A DNA stretch of 64,000 nucleotides, from positions 4,154,001 through 4,218,000 of the forward strand of contig NZ_CP042220.2 of assembly GCF_007858975.2 (NCBI RefSeq), in the 5' to 3' direction. Positions 39,401 through 47,836 of the stretch are shown here, in pieces. A model generated the notes under the pieces. That model was not told where the DNA came from. It saw nothing but the letters and a program-made list of their open reading frames with translations, and ran no database searches. Numbering within the stretch: the stretch's first letter is position 1; each line of letters starts with the position of its first letter. This DNA is from Dickeya poaceiphila (lineage in GTDB: Bacteria; Pseudomonadota; Gammaproteobacteria; Enterobacterales; Enterobacteriaceae). A program made the position numbers and the translations under genes.

Positions 39401-40159
39401 TCACGTGGTCGCTTTCGCCTGCTCCGCCCGCAGCGCCAGCGCGTTCAGTAACGGGCGCAGCGCCTCCTGCTGCCGGGTGATATCATCATCACTGCCGCCC
39501 TGCTGGATCAGCGTCATCAGTTGCGAGGCATAGCCATCCGGCAGTTGCGCTTCTTCTATCGCCGGCAGCGACTGGTAGTGATCCAGTATCGATTTATAGG
39601 TACTGGCCGATACCCGTCCTTTGCGCTCATCTTCCTCATTCATTTTGGCAATCACCGCCAGCTTCCATGCCTGATTTTGGTCATACGACTCCTGCCAGGC
39701 AGCGCGACGTTCATTAACGGTAAACGCCCCGCTGTCGTCATAGGTGATCAGCGCCAGTTGCTCGCGGGACAGGCCTTTAAACGGATTGGGTCCTTTACCA
39801 TTCGCAAAATCGGTGGCCTGCTTTGCCTGCGCCAGCCGCTGCGGGTCCACTGAATCCGGCACTTCGGCGTCATAGGCGTCTTTATTCTGGTTGTAACCGG
39901 GTCCCAGCAGTTTTTCGATAGTCGCATCGGCTATCGCCGCCAGCCCACGCCGGTCAGTGCCGGCGTCGCGGGCCGCAGCGCGTATCGCCGCCTCACTGAG
40001 CAGCCGCGCCATACCGGAGAGCTGCGCCCCACCATTGCCAGGTGCCTGCGCGGCGTTCACCGGTTCACCGGCAACGGGCGCCGCCGCTGACGGGCGGGCC
40101 GGCGCGGTAGCCTGACCATACGCCGCCACGCTGGAATTCAAGGTATTGATAGTGGCCAT
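39401..40159 (-). CDS. Tandem paralogue 1 (first in transcription order), uncharacterised protein
   Basis: 252 aa. Begins MATINTLNSSVAAYGQATAP with an AGGAG site 6 nt upstream. The upstream sequence differs from the 26-bp spacers of the other copies, marking this as the promoter-proximal end of the array. It shares FANGKG and WQESYDQNQAWK with paralogue 4, but AVIAKMNEEDERKG with paralogue 3, so it is mosaic. It is preceded by a hairpin (40211-40234) and the small signal-peptide gene. Confidence 0.8.
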   Translation of the reverse strand: MATINTLNSSVAAYGQATAPARPSAAAPVAGEPVNAAQAPGNGGAQLSGMARLLSEAAIRAAARDAGTDRRGLAAIADATIEKLLGPGYNQNKDAYDAEVPDSVDPQRLAQAKQATDFANGKGPNPFKGLSREQLALITYDDSGAFTVNERRAAWQESYDQNQAWKLAVIAKMNEEDERKGRVSASTYKSILDHYQSLPAIEEAQLPDGYASQLMTLIQQGGSDDDITRQQEALRPLLNALALRAEQAKATT

Positions 40160-40210
40160 AATCTGCTCCTGTTAATACCATTATATCGGTTGCAAGGTTT
40201 GGCATAACGC

Positions 40211-40234
40211 CCCCTGTTCACCAGAGAACAGGGG
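40211..40234 (-). promoter_or_regulatory. Hairpin between the small secreted-protein gene and the tandem array
   Basis: A perfect 9-bp stem, CCCCTGTTC (40211-40219) and GAACAGGGG (40226-40234), with a 6-nt loop, in the 126-bp gap. It has no U-run on the minus strand, so it is more likely an mRNA-processing or stabilising structure than a full terminator. Confidence 0.5.
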
Positions 40235-40285
40235 TTGCCCCGCTCCGTCACATAGTGCTCAGGAGCAAGGCAACCACCGCAAGGG

Positions 40286-40756
40286 TTACTTCATTGTGAA
40301 CTCAACGCTCCACGCATAGGTGGAGAGGTTCTGTGACGTGATGGTGGCGTTACATACCGCGCCATCGCTGGCTTCAGCATTTTTGGTCCACTTCGGAACC
40401 TTGGCGATGGTGCCGGTGAACAACCCACCGGGAATGACGGTGTTGACAAAGGTGGTGCTGAAAACGCAGGTTTTTCTGCCAATGGTGTAACGCACCACCG
40501 CCGCATTAACATCCGGGCTGAGCATATTTTGTACCCGATAGTTATCAAAGCCCTGAGAAGAAACAGTAGTATCAGGCTTCGGACTGGCAATCGCATCCGT
40601 GCTGATCTCATTGTTGGTAAGCGGTTTATAGGTTGCTATCTCATTACTTAAATTCTTAAACGTAATGCTCACCGCAGGCCCGGCATAGGCGGCTTGTGCC
40701 GTAAACATCATTGCTGCGGCAATCACCGTTCCCAGAATCTTTGTTTTGCTTAACAT
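40286..40756 (-). CDS. Small exported protein of unknown function
   Basis: 156 aa with a clear Sec signal peptide: positively charged start MLSKTK, hydrophobic core ILGTVIAAAMMFTAQ, cleavage after AYA at about residue 25. The mature part (~131 aa) looks beta-rich (VSITFKNLSNEIATYKPLTN; CNATITSQNLSTYAWSVEFT) and has two cysteines that could form one disulphide in the periplasm. The start is set at 40756 with GGAAA upstream; the frame remains open to 40879 without support. It is upstream of and on the same strand as the tandem array and exporter. Family not recognised. Confidence 0.75.
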   Translation of the reverse strand: MLSKTKILGTVIAAAMMFTAQAAYAGPAVSITFKNLSNEIATYKPLTNNEISTDAIASPKPDTTVSSQGFDNYRVQNMLSPDVNAAVVRYTIGRKTCVFSTTFVNTVIPGGLFTGTIAKVPKWTKNAEASDGAVCNATITSQNLSTYAWSVEFTMK

Positions 40757-41023
40757 ATTAATAGTTTCCATGTGTTGACATTGTCTTTGTCGCAGAGCGG
40801 CGTTAACGCGGCGCTCTGCCCGGTCTACAGCACAGGCTGTAAATCCTTTCCCGGCCACTTTGCAACCGACGTCCTCCATGAAACAGACCCCGTATTACGC
40901 AAAGTCCCTTTAAATCAGCAACAGTAAATCACTGACAATGTTAACGACCAGAACACTGGAAACTTTAGTGTTTTTTATGTATTAGCGGTTTCATTAATCA
41001 CCACGGTGAGCACGGCAGCACCT

Positions 41024-42535
41024 TCACCCGCGCTGATACCGCACCACCCGGCTGCGATTCAGTAACAGCGTCAGGTAGCCGTTTTGCACCAGCAACGAGA
41101 ACCGTTTTTCCCACGGGCCATCCTGCACCGTGGCAAGCGCGCGGCCATTACCGAGCGGTTGCAACAAGCCGGTGATCGCTGCCGGACCAGGGCCCATCAC
41201 GATGCGATTGCCGTCAATCACCAGTTCGCTGCGGGTATCCGGCCAGTGCCAGCGGCCTTGCAGTTGTGCCACGCTGTTATCGGCTTCCACCGGCAGAAAG
41301 CGGCACCGCGCGTGGCCGATTTCTCCGGCTATCGCTATACCATGCTGGCGCAGCGTCATCGGCAGATGGCTGGACAGCGACACCGCCACGCCCGGTTCCT
41401 CGCCGTGATACAGGGTTTCGGTCGCCCCCAGCCAACAGGCACCCGGCCCTTTCACCTCCAGCCAGTGCCCGCCCTGCTCCGCCACGTACAGCCCCGGCGT
41501 CAGGCTGTGGCCGCGCGTGGGCAACGGCTGGCCCAGCAGCGCCGACATCACCCGCAGCACGCTGTCGTAGGTGGCGACATCTTCGCGGTTAGCGACCAGC
41601 GCTACCCCCGCCTGTGATACCGGGTCGAGCAGGAAGTAACTCTTGTAACCGGCGTGAGAGCCGCCGTGCCCTACCAGTTGTGCCGAGCCGATGCGGCTGT
41701 GCGCCACGCCCAACCCGTAACCGGTGACGCGGCCATCGCTCAGGCAACGCGGCTGGGACAATCGCGCCAGCACCCCTTCGCCCGGACCCTGATTCATCAG
41801 CAGCGCTTGCAGCCAGACGGTCAGATCGTGCACGCTGCCGGTGACACAACCGGAGGTGGACAAATGCAGCCCGGCGCAGGATAACTGCCAGCCCTGCGGC
41901 GCTCGCCAGTAGCCCGGCACCAGTCCGGGCACGATATCAAACCAGGTTTCCGGCGCACTGAGGGCAATTCCCAACGGCTGGTTGATGTGCCGGCGCAGCA
42001 GGTCGGCAAAATAAATTCCCCTGGCTTTCAGCGCCTCTTCCACCAGCCGGTAGCCGGTGTTGGTATAGGAGATCTCGCGGCCTGCCGGGTAGTTCAGCGC
42101 ACCGTTCTCCGCCAGAAACGCCAGCAGGCTGTCAGCCGAGGTGGCGTTGTACACCGATAACCCCAGCAGCGACAGGCTTTCGCGCACATCCGGCAGGCCG
42201 GAGGTCATGTCCAGCGCCTGCCCGACCGTCACCTGACCGTTTTCACCAGTCAGTTGCGGCAGATGTTGGTCGAGACGGTCAGTCAGCGCCAGCGCCTGAC
42301 TGGCCGCCCCCGTCACCAGTGAGGCAAACAGGTGCTTGGTGACCGAGGCGAAACGCACCACGCTCTGGGTGGTAAACGGGGTGTTCTGCGCCAGATCCGC
42401 CAGCCCACCGCAGCTGGCGGCACGAATCTGCTCGCCGTCAAACAGCGTTATCGCGCCGCCCGGCTCGCCGGGTTGATGCCAGGATTGCGTAATCGTTCGC
42501 GCTTCATCAATGGCGCGCTGCCAGTGTAACGTCAT
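41024..42535 (-). CDS. Serine hydrolase of the S12 family, D-aminopeptidase (DAP)-like
   Basis: 503 aa. The penicillin-binding/class C beta-lactamase catalytic set is visible: S64-V-T-K67 (in RFASVTKHLF), Y157-T-N159 and H290-G-G. The HxG third motif and total length match D-aminopeptidase DAP of Ochrobactrum (published Ser62, Lys65, Tyr153, His287), which also carries two extra C-terminal barrel domains. It would release N-terminal D-residues from peptides. No signal peptide. It overlaps the ATPase gene upstream by 4 bp in a minus-strand peptide-transport operon. Confidence 0.8.
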   Translation of the reverse strand: MTLHWQRAIDEARTITQSWHQPGEPGGAITLFDGEQIRAASCGGLADLAQNTPFTTQSVVRFASVTKHLFASLVTGAASQALALTDRLDQHLPQLTGENGQVTVGQALDMTSGLPDVRESLSLLGLSVYNATSADSLLAFLAENGALNYPAGREISYTNTGYRLVEEALKARGIYFADLLRRHINQPLGIALSAPETWFDIVPGLVPGYWRAPQGWQLSCAGLHLSTSGCVTGSVHDLTVWLQALLMNQGPGEGVLARLSQPRCLSDGRVTGYGLGVAHSRIGSAQLVGHGGSHAGYKSYFLLDPVSQAGVALVANREDVATYDSVLRVMSALLGQPLPTRGHSLTPGLYVAEQGGHWLEVKGPGACWLGATETLYHGEEPGVAVSLSSHLPMTLRQHGIAIAGEIGHARCRFLPVEADNSVAQLQGRWHWPDTRSELVIDGNRIVMGPGPAAITGLLQPLGNGRALATVQDGPWEKRFSLLVQNGYLTLLLNRSRVVRYQRG

Positions 42536-43281
42536 GCCGGTTCCTCCAGCGTCATGCTTAAATCGTACAGTTCTGCGGTGTGGGGATGATGCAGGTTGCG
42601 CGCCCGCAAGTCTTCCACGCTGAGCTGTTCCACCATCTCACCCTGCTGCATCACACCGACGCGCTGGCACAAATGGGCCACCACCGCCAGATTGTGGCTG
42701 ACCATGATATAAGTCAGCCTGCGCGCCAGACGCAGGTCTGTCAGCAGGTTGAGGATTTCCGCCTGCACCGACACATCCAGCGCCGAGGTCGGTTCATCCA
42801 GCAGCAGTACTTCCGGTTCGGCGATCAGCGCACGGGCAATCGCCACCCGCTGGCGCTGGCCGCCGGAGAGCTGGTGGGGAAAGCGGAAACGTGCCGCAGC
42901 GGGCAAGCCCACTTCGTCCAGCGCCTGAGTAATACGTCGTTCGGCGTGATCGAAGCGGTGCACCAGCAGCGGCTCATGCAAAATACGGTCAATGGTCTGG
43001 CGCGGATGCAGCGATCCGTACGGGTCCTGAAACACCATCTGTACCTGACGGAAAAAGCGGCGATCCCGCCGCGCTGACTGTGCCATGCCGCCAAATTCGA
43101 TGCGGCCCTGCCACTGGGTATTCAACCCGGCCAGCGCCCGCAAAATAGTGGACTTGCCGGAACCGCTTTCGCCCACCATGCCGAAGCTGTCGCCGTTCTC
43201 CAGCGCGAAAGACACCCCTTTCACCACCTTAAGGCTACCGAAAGCGATGCACAGGTTTTCTACGTTAATCATTAGCGCCAC
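42532..43281 (-). CDS. Peptide ABC transporter ATPase (DppF/OppF-like)
   Basis: 249 aa. Walker A GESGSGKSTILRAL near residue 36, signature [15 protein letters not shown] near residue 138, Walker B VLLLDEPTSALD, H-loop MVSHN. Pairs with the DppD-like ATPase encoded 19 bp upstream. Overlaps the S12 hydrolase gene by 4 bp. Confidence 0.88.
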   Translation of the reverse strand: MALMINVENLCIAFGSLKVVKGVSFALENGDSFGMVGESGSGKSTILRALAGLNTQWQGRIEFGGMAQSARRDRRFFRQVQMVFQDPYGSLHPRQTIDRILHEPLLVHRFDHAERRITQALDEVGLPAAARFRFPHQLSGGQRQRVAIARALIAEPEVLLLDEPTSALDVSVQAEILNLLTDLRLARRLTYIMVSHNLAVVAHLCQRVGVMQQGEMVEQLSVEDLRARNLHHPHTAELYDLSMTLEEPA

Positions 43282-43300
43282 CTATCATTTGTGCCACCCA

Positions 43301-44131
43301 TTATGCGTTCCGCCAGGCGGGATCGCGCTGCAACACCGGCAGCCAGGCACGCGGATGTTTCAACGACGGCAGGCACGCCAGCAACCCCTGTGTATACGGA
43401 TGCTGTGCCTGTAACAGTTCGCTAGCTCTGAGTACTTCGACGATCCGCCCGGCGTACATTACCGCGACCCGATCACAAAAGTGCGACACCAGCGGCAGAT
43501 CGTGACTGATCAGAATAAGCCCCATACCGCGTTGCGACACCAGATAGTCGATCAAACACAGGATCTCCGCCTGCACGGTGGCGTCCAACGCCGAGGTGGG
43601 TTCATCGGCAATCAGCAGTTCCGGGTCCGGCGCCAGCATCATGGCGATCATCACCCGTTGCCCCATACCGCCCGATACCTCATGCGGATAAGATTTCGCT
43701 ACCCGCTGCGGGTCACGAATACGCACCTGATTGAGCAGGTCGATGGCGGCGTCCATCGCCGCACGGCGGCTGCCGCCTTTGTGTTCGCGCCAGGCTTCCG
43801 CCACCTGCTGGCCGATGGTCATCACCGGGTTCAGCGAATACTTCGGGTCTTGCAGGATAAAACCGACCCGCTTGCCGCGGATCTGGCGCAGCGTTTTCTC
43901 GCTGGCACCGCGCAGATCGATGCCGTCAAAACTCAGCTTGTCGGCCTGCATATGGGCGTTTCCCGGCAGCAGTTGCATCAGGCTACGGGCCGTCAGCGAT
44001 TTGCCGGAACCGCTTTCGCCGACGATGGCAAACTTCTCTTTGCCGACGCTGAAGCTGACGCCGCGCACCGCCTCAACCGTTTCCGTCCGGTTGGCGAATG
44101 CAATACGAAGGTTCTCTATTTCCACCAGCAT
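43301..44131 (-). CDS. Peptide ABC transporter ATPase (DppD/OppD-like)
   Basis: 276 aa. Walker A GESGSGKSLTARSL, signature VSGGMGQRVMIAMML (the GMGQRV form), Walker B LLIADEPTSALD and the oligopeptide-transporter C-terminal extension QHPYTQGLLACLPSL. First of two ATPases. It begins directly after the DppC-like permease stop (adjacent bases), indicating one operon. Confidence 0.88.
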   Translation of the reverse strand: MLVEIENLRIAFANRTETVEAVRGVSFSVGKEKFAIVGESGSGKSLTARSLMQLLPGNAHMQADKLSFDGIDLRGASEKTLRQIRGKRVGFILQDPKYSLNPVMTIGQQVAEAWREHKGGSRRAAMDAAIDLLNQVRIRDPQRVAKSYPHEVSGGMGQRVMIAMMLAPDPELLIADEPTSALDATVQAEILCLIDYLVSQRGMGLILISHDLPLVSHFCDRVAVMYAGRIVEVLRASELLQAQHPYTQGLLACLPSLKHPRAWLPVLQRDPAWRNA

Positions 44132-45034
44132 TTAGCGCTCCTTCGGGTCCAGCACATCACGCAGGCCATCACCGAGAAAGTTGAAGGCCAGCGAAGTAAG
44201 GAAAATGGCGATGCAGGGCACCAGCGGCACCCACCAGGCGTTAAACAGGAAACGGCGTGCGGTGGCGATCATCGTGCCCCACTCCGGCGACGGCGGCTGT
44301 GCGCCCATACCGAGAAAACCCAGACTGGCGGCGGTGATGATGATAGAACTCATGTCCAGCGTCACCCGCACAATCAGGCTCGGCACGCACAGCGGCATGA
44401 TGTGGCGCAAAATGATGCGCAGCGGCGCAGCACCCGTCAGGCGGCAGGCAGCGATAAAATCGGTATGACGCAATTGCAGCGTTTCCGCTCGCGCCAGCCG
44501 TGCATACGGCGGCCAGGCGGTGAGCGCAATCGCCAGAATGGTGCTTTCCACCCCCGGTTTCAGCGCCGCCACAAACGCCAGCGCCAGCACCAGCCGCGGA
44601 AACGCCAGAAAGATATCGGTCAGCCGCATCAGGATTTTATCCAGCCACCCACCGGCATAACCGGCGATACAGCCCACCAGCAGGCCAATGGGCGCGGTCA
44701 GCGCCACCACTGCGATCACCATGCCCAGCGTGGTGCGCCCACCGTAGACAATACGGCTGAACACATCACGCCCCAGTTCATCGGTGCCCAGCCAGTGCGC
44801 CGCAGACGGCGTGGCCAGCCGGTTAGACAGATTCTGAAAACCGGGGTCGTACGGCGTCAGCCAGGGCGCCGCCAGCGACAACAGCATGACGGTGGCGATA
44901 ATAATCAACCCGAACATCGCCAGCGGATTGGTGCGAAACCCCAGCCACAGGCGGTAACGCTGCCCCCACACCGCCTGACGGCGTGTGGCGGGCGTTTCGT
45001 CGAGCAACCAGGCTCGTGAGACCAAAAAACTCAT
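44132..45034 (-). CDS. Peptide ABC transporter permease (DppC-like)
   Basis: 300 aa. N-terminal OppC segment, WLGTDELGRDVFSRIVYGGR near residue 80, EAA loop LRHTDFIAACRLTGAAPLRI near residue 190, six hydrophobic segments. It overlaps the DppB-like permease gene by 4 bp and is followed without a gap by the DppD-like ATPase gene. Confidence 0.9.
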   Translation of the reverse strand: MSFLVSRAWLLDETPATRRQAVWGQRYRLWLGFRTNPLAMFGLIIIATVMLLSLAAPWLTPYDPGFQNLSNRLATPSAAHWLGTDELGRDVFSRIVYGGRTTLGMVIAVVALTAPIGLLVGCIAGYAGGWLDKILMRLTDIFLAFPRLVLALAFVAALKPGVESTILAIALTAWPPYARLARAETLQLRHTDFIAACRLTGAAPLRIILRHIMPLCVPSLIVRVTLDMSSIIITAASLGFLGMGAQPPSPEWGTMIATARRFLFNAWWVPLVPCIAIFLTSLAFNFLGDGLRDVLDPKER

Positions 45035-46041
45035 GTTACGCGGGGATCCAAAAGTCGATAGAGAATGTCAGCCAGCAGGTTCAGCAGTACATAGACCGCC
45101 CCCACCAGCAAGGTGGCACCGACCACCGGGTTCATATCTGCGTTGAGCAATGCGGTGGTGAGGTACTGGCCCAACCCCGGCCAGGAGAAGACGTTTTCTG
45201 TCACCACCGCGCCTTCCAGCAGCCCGGCGTAGGTCAGCGCCAGTACGGTAACCAGCTGTACCGCCACCGTGGGGAACACGTGCCGCCAGACCACCCGGCG
45301 AGACGATAACCCTTTAGCACGGGCGGTGATCACGAACTCGCCGCTAAGCGCATTCAGCATGAAAGTACGGGTCATGCGGGTAATGTAGGCCATGCTGAAA
45401 TACGCCAGAATCAGCACCGGCTGCACCATGTGCGCCAGCGCATCGCGCAGCGCGTCATAGTCGCCTGCCAGCAGTGAATCCACCGTCAGCAGCCCGGTGA
45501 CGTGCGGCACCATGTCCTGAAAAATGATGTCCTGCCGCCCCGGCCCCGGCGCGATACCCAGCACCGCATAGAAAATCAGCAGGCTGAGTAACGCCAGCAC
45601 AAACACCGGCAACGAATGACCCGCCAGACAGATGACGCGAATCACCTGATCGACCCAGCGCCCCTGCCGCACCGCCGCCCACACACCAAGTGGAATGCCG
45701 ACCAGCGCCGCGACAATGATCGCCGCCGTCGCCAGTTCCAGCGTGACGGGGAAGTAACGGGAAATATCGGTGGTCACCGGGTTAGCGGTCAGCACCGAGC
45801 GACCTAAATCGCCGTGCAGCAGTTGGTTCAGGTAGTGACCGTATTGCACCCACAGGGGCTGATCCAGCCCCATTTCCTGACGCACCCGCTCCACCACCGC
45901 CTGCGGGGCATTGTCCCCAACGGCGGCCAGCACCGGGTCGGTCGGCATAATCCGGCCAATAAAGAAGGTCAGTACCGATAACCCCAACAGAGTCAACAGC
46001 AGGCTGCCGAGCGTACTGCAAAAACGAGTCAGTATCTGCAT
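45031..46041 (-). CDS. Peptide ABC transporter permease (DppB-like)
   Basis: 336 aa. DppB-type N-terminal helix (SLLLTLLGLSVLTFFIGRIM), the motif GDLGRSVLTANPV near residue 76 and the EAA loop SGEFVITARAKGLSSRRVVW near residue 235. Overlaps the binding-protein stop by 1 bp and the DppC gene by 4 bp. Confidence 0.9.
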   Translation of the reverse strand: MQILTRFCSTLGSLLLTLLGLSVLTFFIGRIMPTDPVLAAVGDNAPQAVVERVRQEMGLDQPLWVQYGHYLNQLLHGDLGRSVLTANPVTTDISRYFPVTLELATAAIIVAALVGIPLGVWAAVRQGRWVDQVIRVICLAGHSLPVFVLALLSLLIFYAVLGIAPGPGRQDIIFQDMVPHVTGLLTVDSLLAGDYDALRDALAHMVQPVLILAYFSMAYITRMTRTFMLNALSGEFVITARAKGLSSRRVVWRHVFPTVAVQLVTVLALTYAGLLEGAVVTENVFSWPGLGQYLTTALLNADMNPVVGATLLVGAVYVLLNLLADILYRLLDPRVT

Positions 46042-47636
46042 CAGGCTTTCTTCACCTGCTGGTAGGGCACTTTGCTCAAGACCGTCATGGTGACGCCGCT
46101 GAGGTTCTTGCGGCAGGCCAGCGTTTTTTCATCCTGCATCATCAGTGTGAACGGACTCTGCTCGCGGTGGTTGCGTTGCAGGGTTTCGTACAGCGCGATG
46201 CGTTTGGCCGGGTCCTGCTCATGCAGCGCCTGTTCGGTCAACTGGTTGAATTTTTCATCCGACCAGTTGCAACGCCACGCCAGCGTACGGTTACGGGCAC
46301 CCTCACTGTTGTCGGTGTTGATGCAAAACGCTTCGGCGTTGGAGTTCGGGTCAAAATAATCGGCACCCCACGCCGTCAGCGCCAGTTGCTGCTGGCGGGC
46401 GCGCATTTTGGTCAGCACCTGACGGTTTTCCGCTGCGATCAGCTTCACCCGAATGCCGATAGCACCCAACTGGGTCTGGATCGCCTGCGCGATATCCGGG
46501 TACGGCTGCGCGGAGTAGTGATCCAGCGTGATGTCGAAACCATCTGGATAACCGGCATCCTTAAGCAACGCTTTAGCTTTAGCGACATCCAGGTGGAACG
46601 GGTTATCGTCCAGCGCCGCCGGGAAGCCGCCCGGCAGGAAGCTCTGATGAACTTTGTGCGTGAGCGGCAGAATGTTTTTCTGGATGCTGTCGTAGTCCAA
46701 CGCCCACTTGATAGCCTGCCACACCTGCGGCTTTTTCAGGAATTCGTTGGCGGTATTGCAGGACAACAGCATCACGCTGGCGATGCTCTGGCGCACCAGA
46801 TGGTAATTGCTGTCGTTCACCAGCGGGCGAATCTGTTCGGTGGTCAGGTTGCGAGCGATATCCACGTCCCCTTTTTGCAGCATCAGCAACTGGGCGGACG
46901 GGTCAACGATGTGCTTAATCAGCACGCGTTTAAACGCATTATCTGCCGCGAAGTGATCGTTTTTCTGCAAGATGATGCTTTCACTGGCCTTCCAGCTCAC
47001 CAGGGAGAACGGGCCGGAACCGGCGCTATTCTGCTTCAGCCATTGGTTACCCAAATCGTCGTTTTGCTGATTCGCCAGTGCGGTCTTTTTCTGCACAATG
47101 CTGCCCACCGGGGCCGACAGGCAATACAGCAGGAAGGTTTCCGCCGCCGGTTTGTCGAGGTTTATCATCAGCGTGCTGTCATCTGGTGCGGTAATGTGCT
47201 GCTCGACATTGTCTTTGGTAAAGCCGAACTGGTTGATGATGAACGCCGGGCTTTTATCCAGCTTCACCGCGCGTTGCAACGAGAAGGCGGCATCGGCAGC
47301 GGTCACCGGCGAGCCGTCGGCAAATTTGGCTTTCGAATTAAGATGGAAAGTGAAGGTCTTGCTGTCGTTGCCAACCTCCCAACTGACGGCCAGATCGCCA
47401 ATCACCTCTTGCGGGTTGGCCGGATTCGGCATCACCAGACGCTGGTACAGATTACCGATAATCTCAGTACCCACCGCCTCGAACCCTTCCTGCGGGTCAA
47501 GACTGGTCATGTTATCAAGCTGCATCGCCATCACCAGCATGGACGGCGGCGTATCGGCAAACGCGGTGTTCAAATTAAGCCAGGACAGCAAAGGCACGCT
47601 GGCACAACCGGCAAGAAAACGTCTTCTGGTGACCAT
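46041..47636 (-). CDS. Peptide ABC transporter substrate-binding protein with twin-arginine signal
   Basis: 531 aa, SBP_bac_5 family (DNMTSLDPQEGFEAVGTEII near residue 42; FHLNSKAKFADGSPVTAADA near residue 95). The N-terminus TRRRFLAGCASVPLLSW is a good Tat signal (S/T-R-R-x-F-L), with predicted cleavage after AFA at about residue 27. The cysteine at residue 11 is too close to the start to be a normal lipobox. Most DppA-type proteins use Sec, so Tat export is unusual. First gene of the five-gene minus-strand transport operon that ends with the S12 hydrolase. Confidence 0.87.
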   Translation of the reverse strand: MVTRRRFLAGCASVPLLSWLNLNTAFADTPPSMLVMAMQLDNMTSLDPQEGFEAVGTEIIGNLYQRLVMPNPANPQEVIGDLAVSWEVGNDSKTFTFHLNSKAKFADGSPVTAADAAFSLQRAVKLDKSPAFIINQFGFTKDNVEQHITAPDDSTLMINLDKPAAETFLLYCLSAPVGSIVQKKTALANQQNDDLGNQWLKQNSAGSGPFSLVSWKASESIILQKNDHFAADNAFKRVLIKHIVDPSAQLLMLQKGDVDIARNLTTEQIRPLVNDSNYHLVRQSIASVMLLSCNTANEFLKKPQVWQAIKWALDYDSIQKNILPLTHKVHQSFLPGGFPAALDDNPFHLDVAKAKALLKDAGYPDGFDITLDHYSAQPYPDIAQAIQTQLGAIGIRVKLIAAENRQVLTKMRARQQQLALTAWGADYFDPNSNAEAFCINTDNSEGARNRTLAWRCNWSDEKFNQLTEQALHEQDPAKRIALYETLQRNHREQSPFTLMMQDEKTLACRKNLSGVTMTVLSKVPYQQVKKA

Positions 47637-47836
47637 TAATCCCCCAAGTGTTTGATTTTAAAATATAATAAAGGATATTTTTTCTTTCTGCGGCTTGACA
47701 GACATCGCGGGCGCTGGCTTAAATGATGACGCGGTGAACAAAATTTCTCCGCCGGAATGATCTGCACCAACAGGGCGCACATCAGGTTCCATCTCAGAAA
47801 ATCATTTTCTTTCAATCCAGTATTGGTACTTCATCC

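Larger units (their letters stand above)
37028..40185 (-). repeat. Four-copy tandem gene array, period about 785 bp
   Basis: Starts of the four paralogues lie at 40159, 39374, 38589 and 37795, giving periods of 785, 785 and 794 bp. The three internal spacers are 26 bp each and almost identical (AGACGTCGCTCCTGTCC on the plus strand). High nucleotide identity across coding and spacer sequence shows recent duplication or continuing gene conversion. Confidence 0.95.

Noticed and set aside
37028..40159. CRISPR array or rhs-type repeats for the tandem region
   Set aside because: The repeat unit is a 785-bp protein-coding gene, not a short spaced repeat, and there is no cas gene or Rhs core motif.
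37028..40159. Calcium-binding RTX or classical type I secretion substrates
   Set aside because: No GGxGxDxxx nonapeptide repeats and no typical C-terminal type I signal; the adjacent ABC protein is MacB-type, not HlyB-type.
43481..45019. A 512-codon plus-strand open frame opposite the peptide ABC transporter genes
   Set aside because: Antisense to well-conserved ATPase and permease genes; the translation is His/Gln/Arg-rich low-complexity, typical of a shadow frame.
46041..47636. Lipoprotein signal (LAGC lipobox) in the substrate-binding protein
   Set aside because: The cysteine is at residue 11, immediately after the arginines, leaving no hydrophobic core before it; a Tat signal explains the segment better.
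46167..47639. A 490-codon plus-strand open frame opposite the Tat-type binding protein
   Set aside because: Antisense shadow with no ribosome site and no family resemblance.
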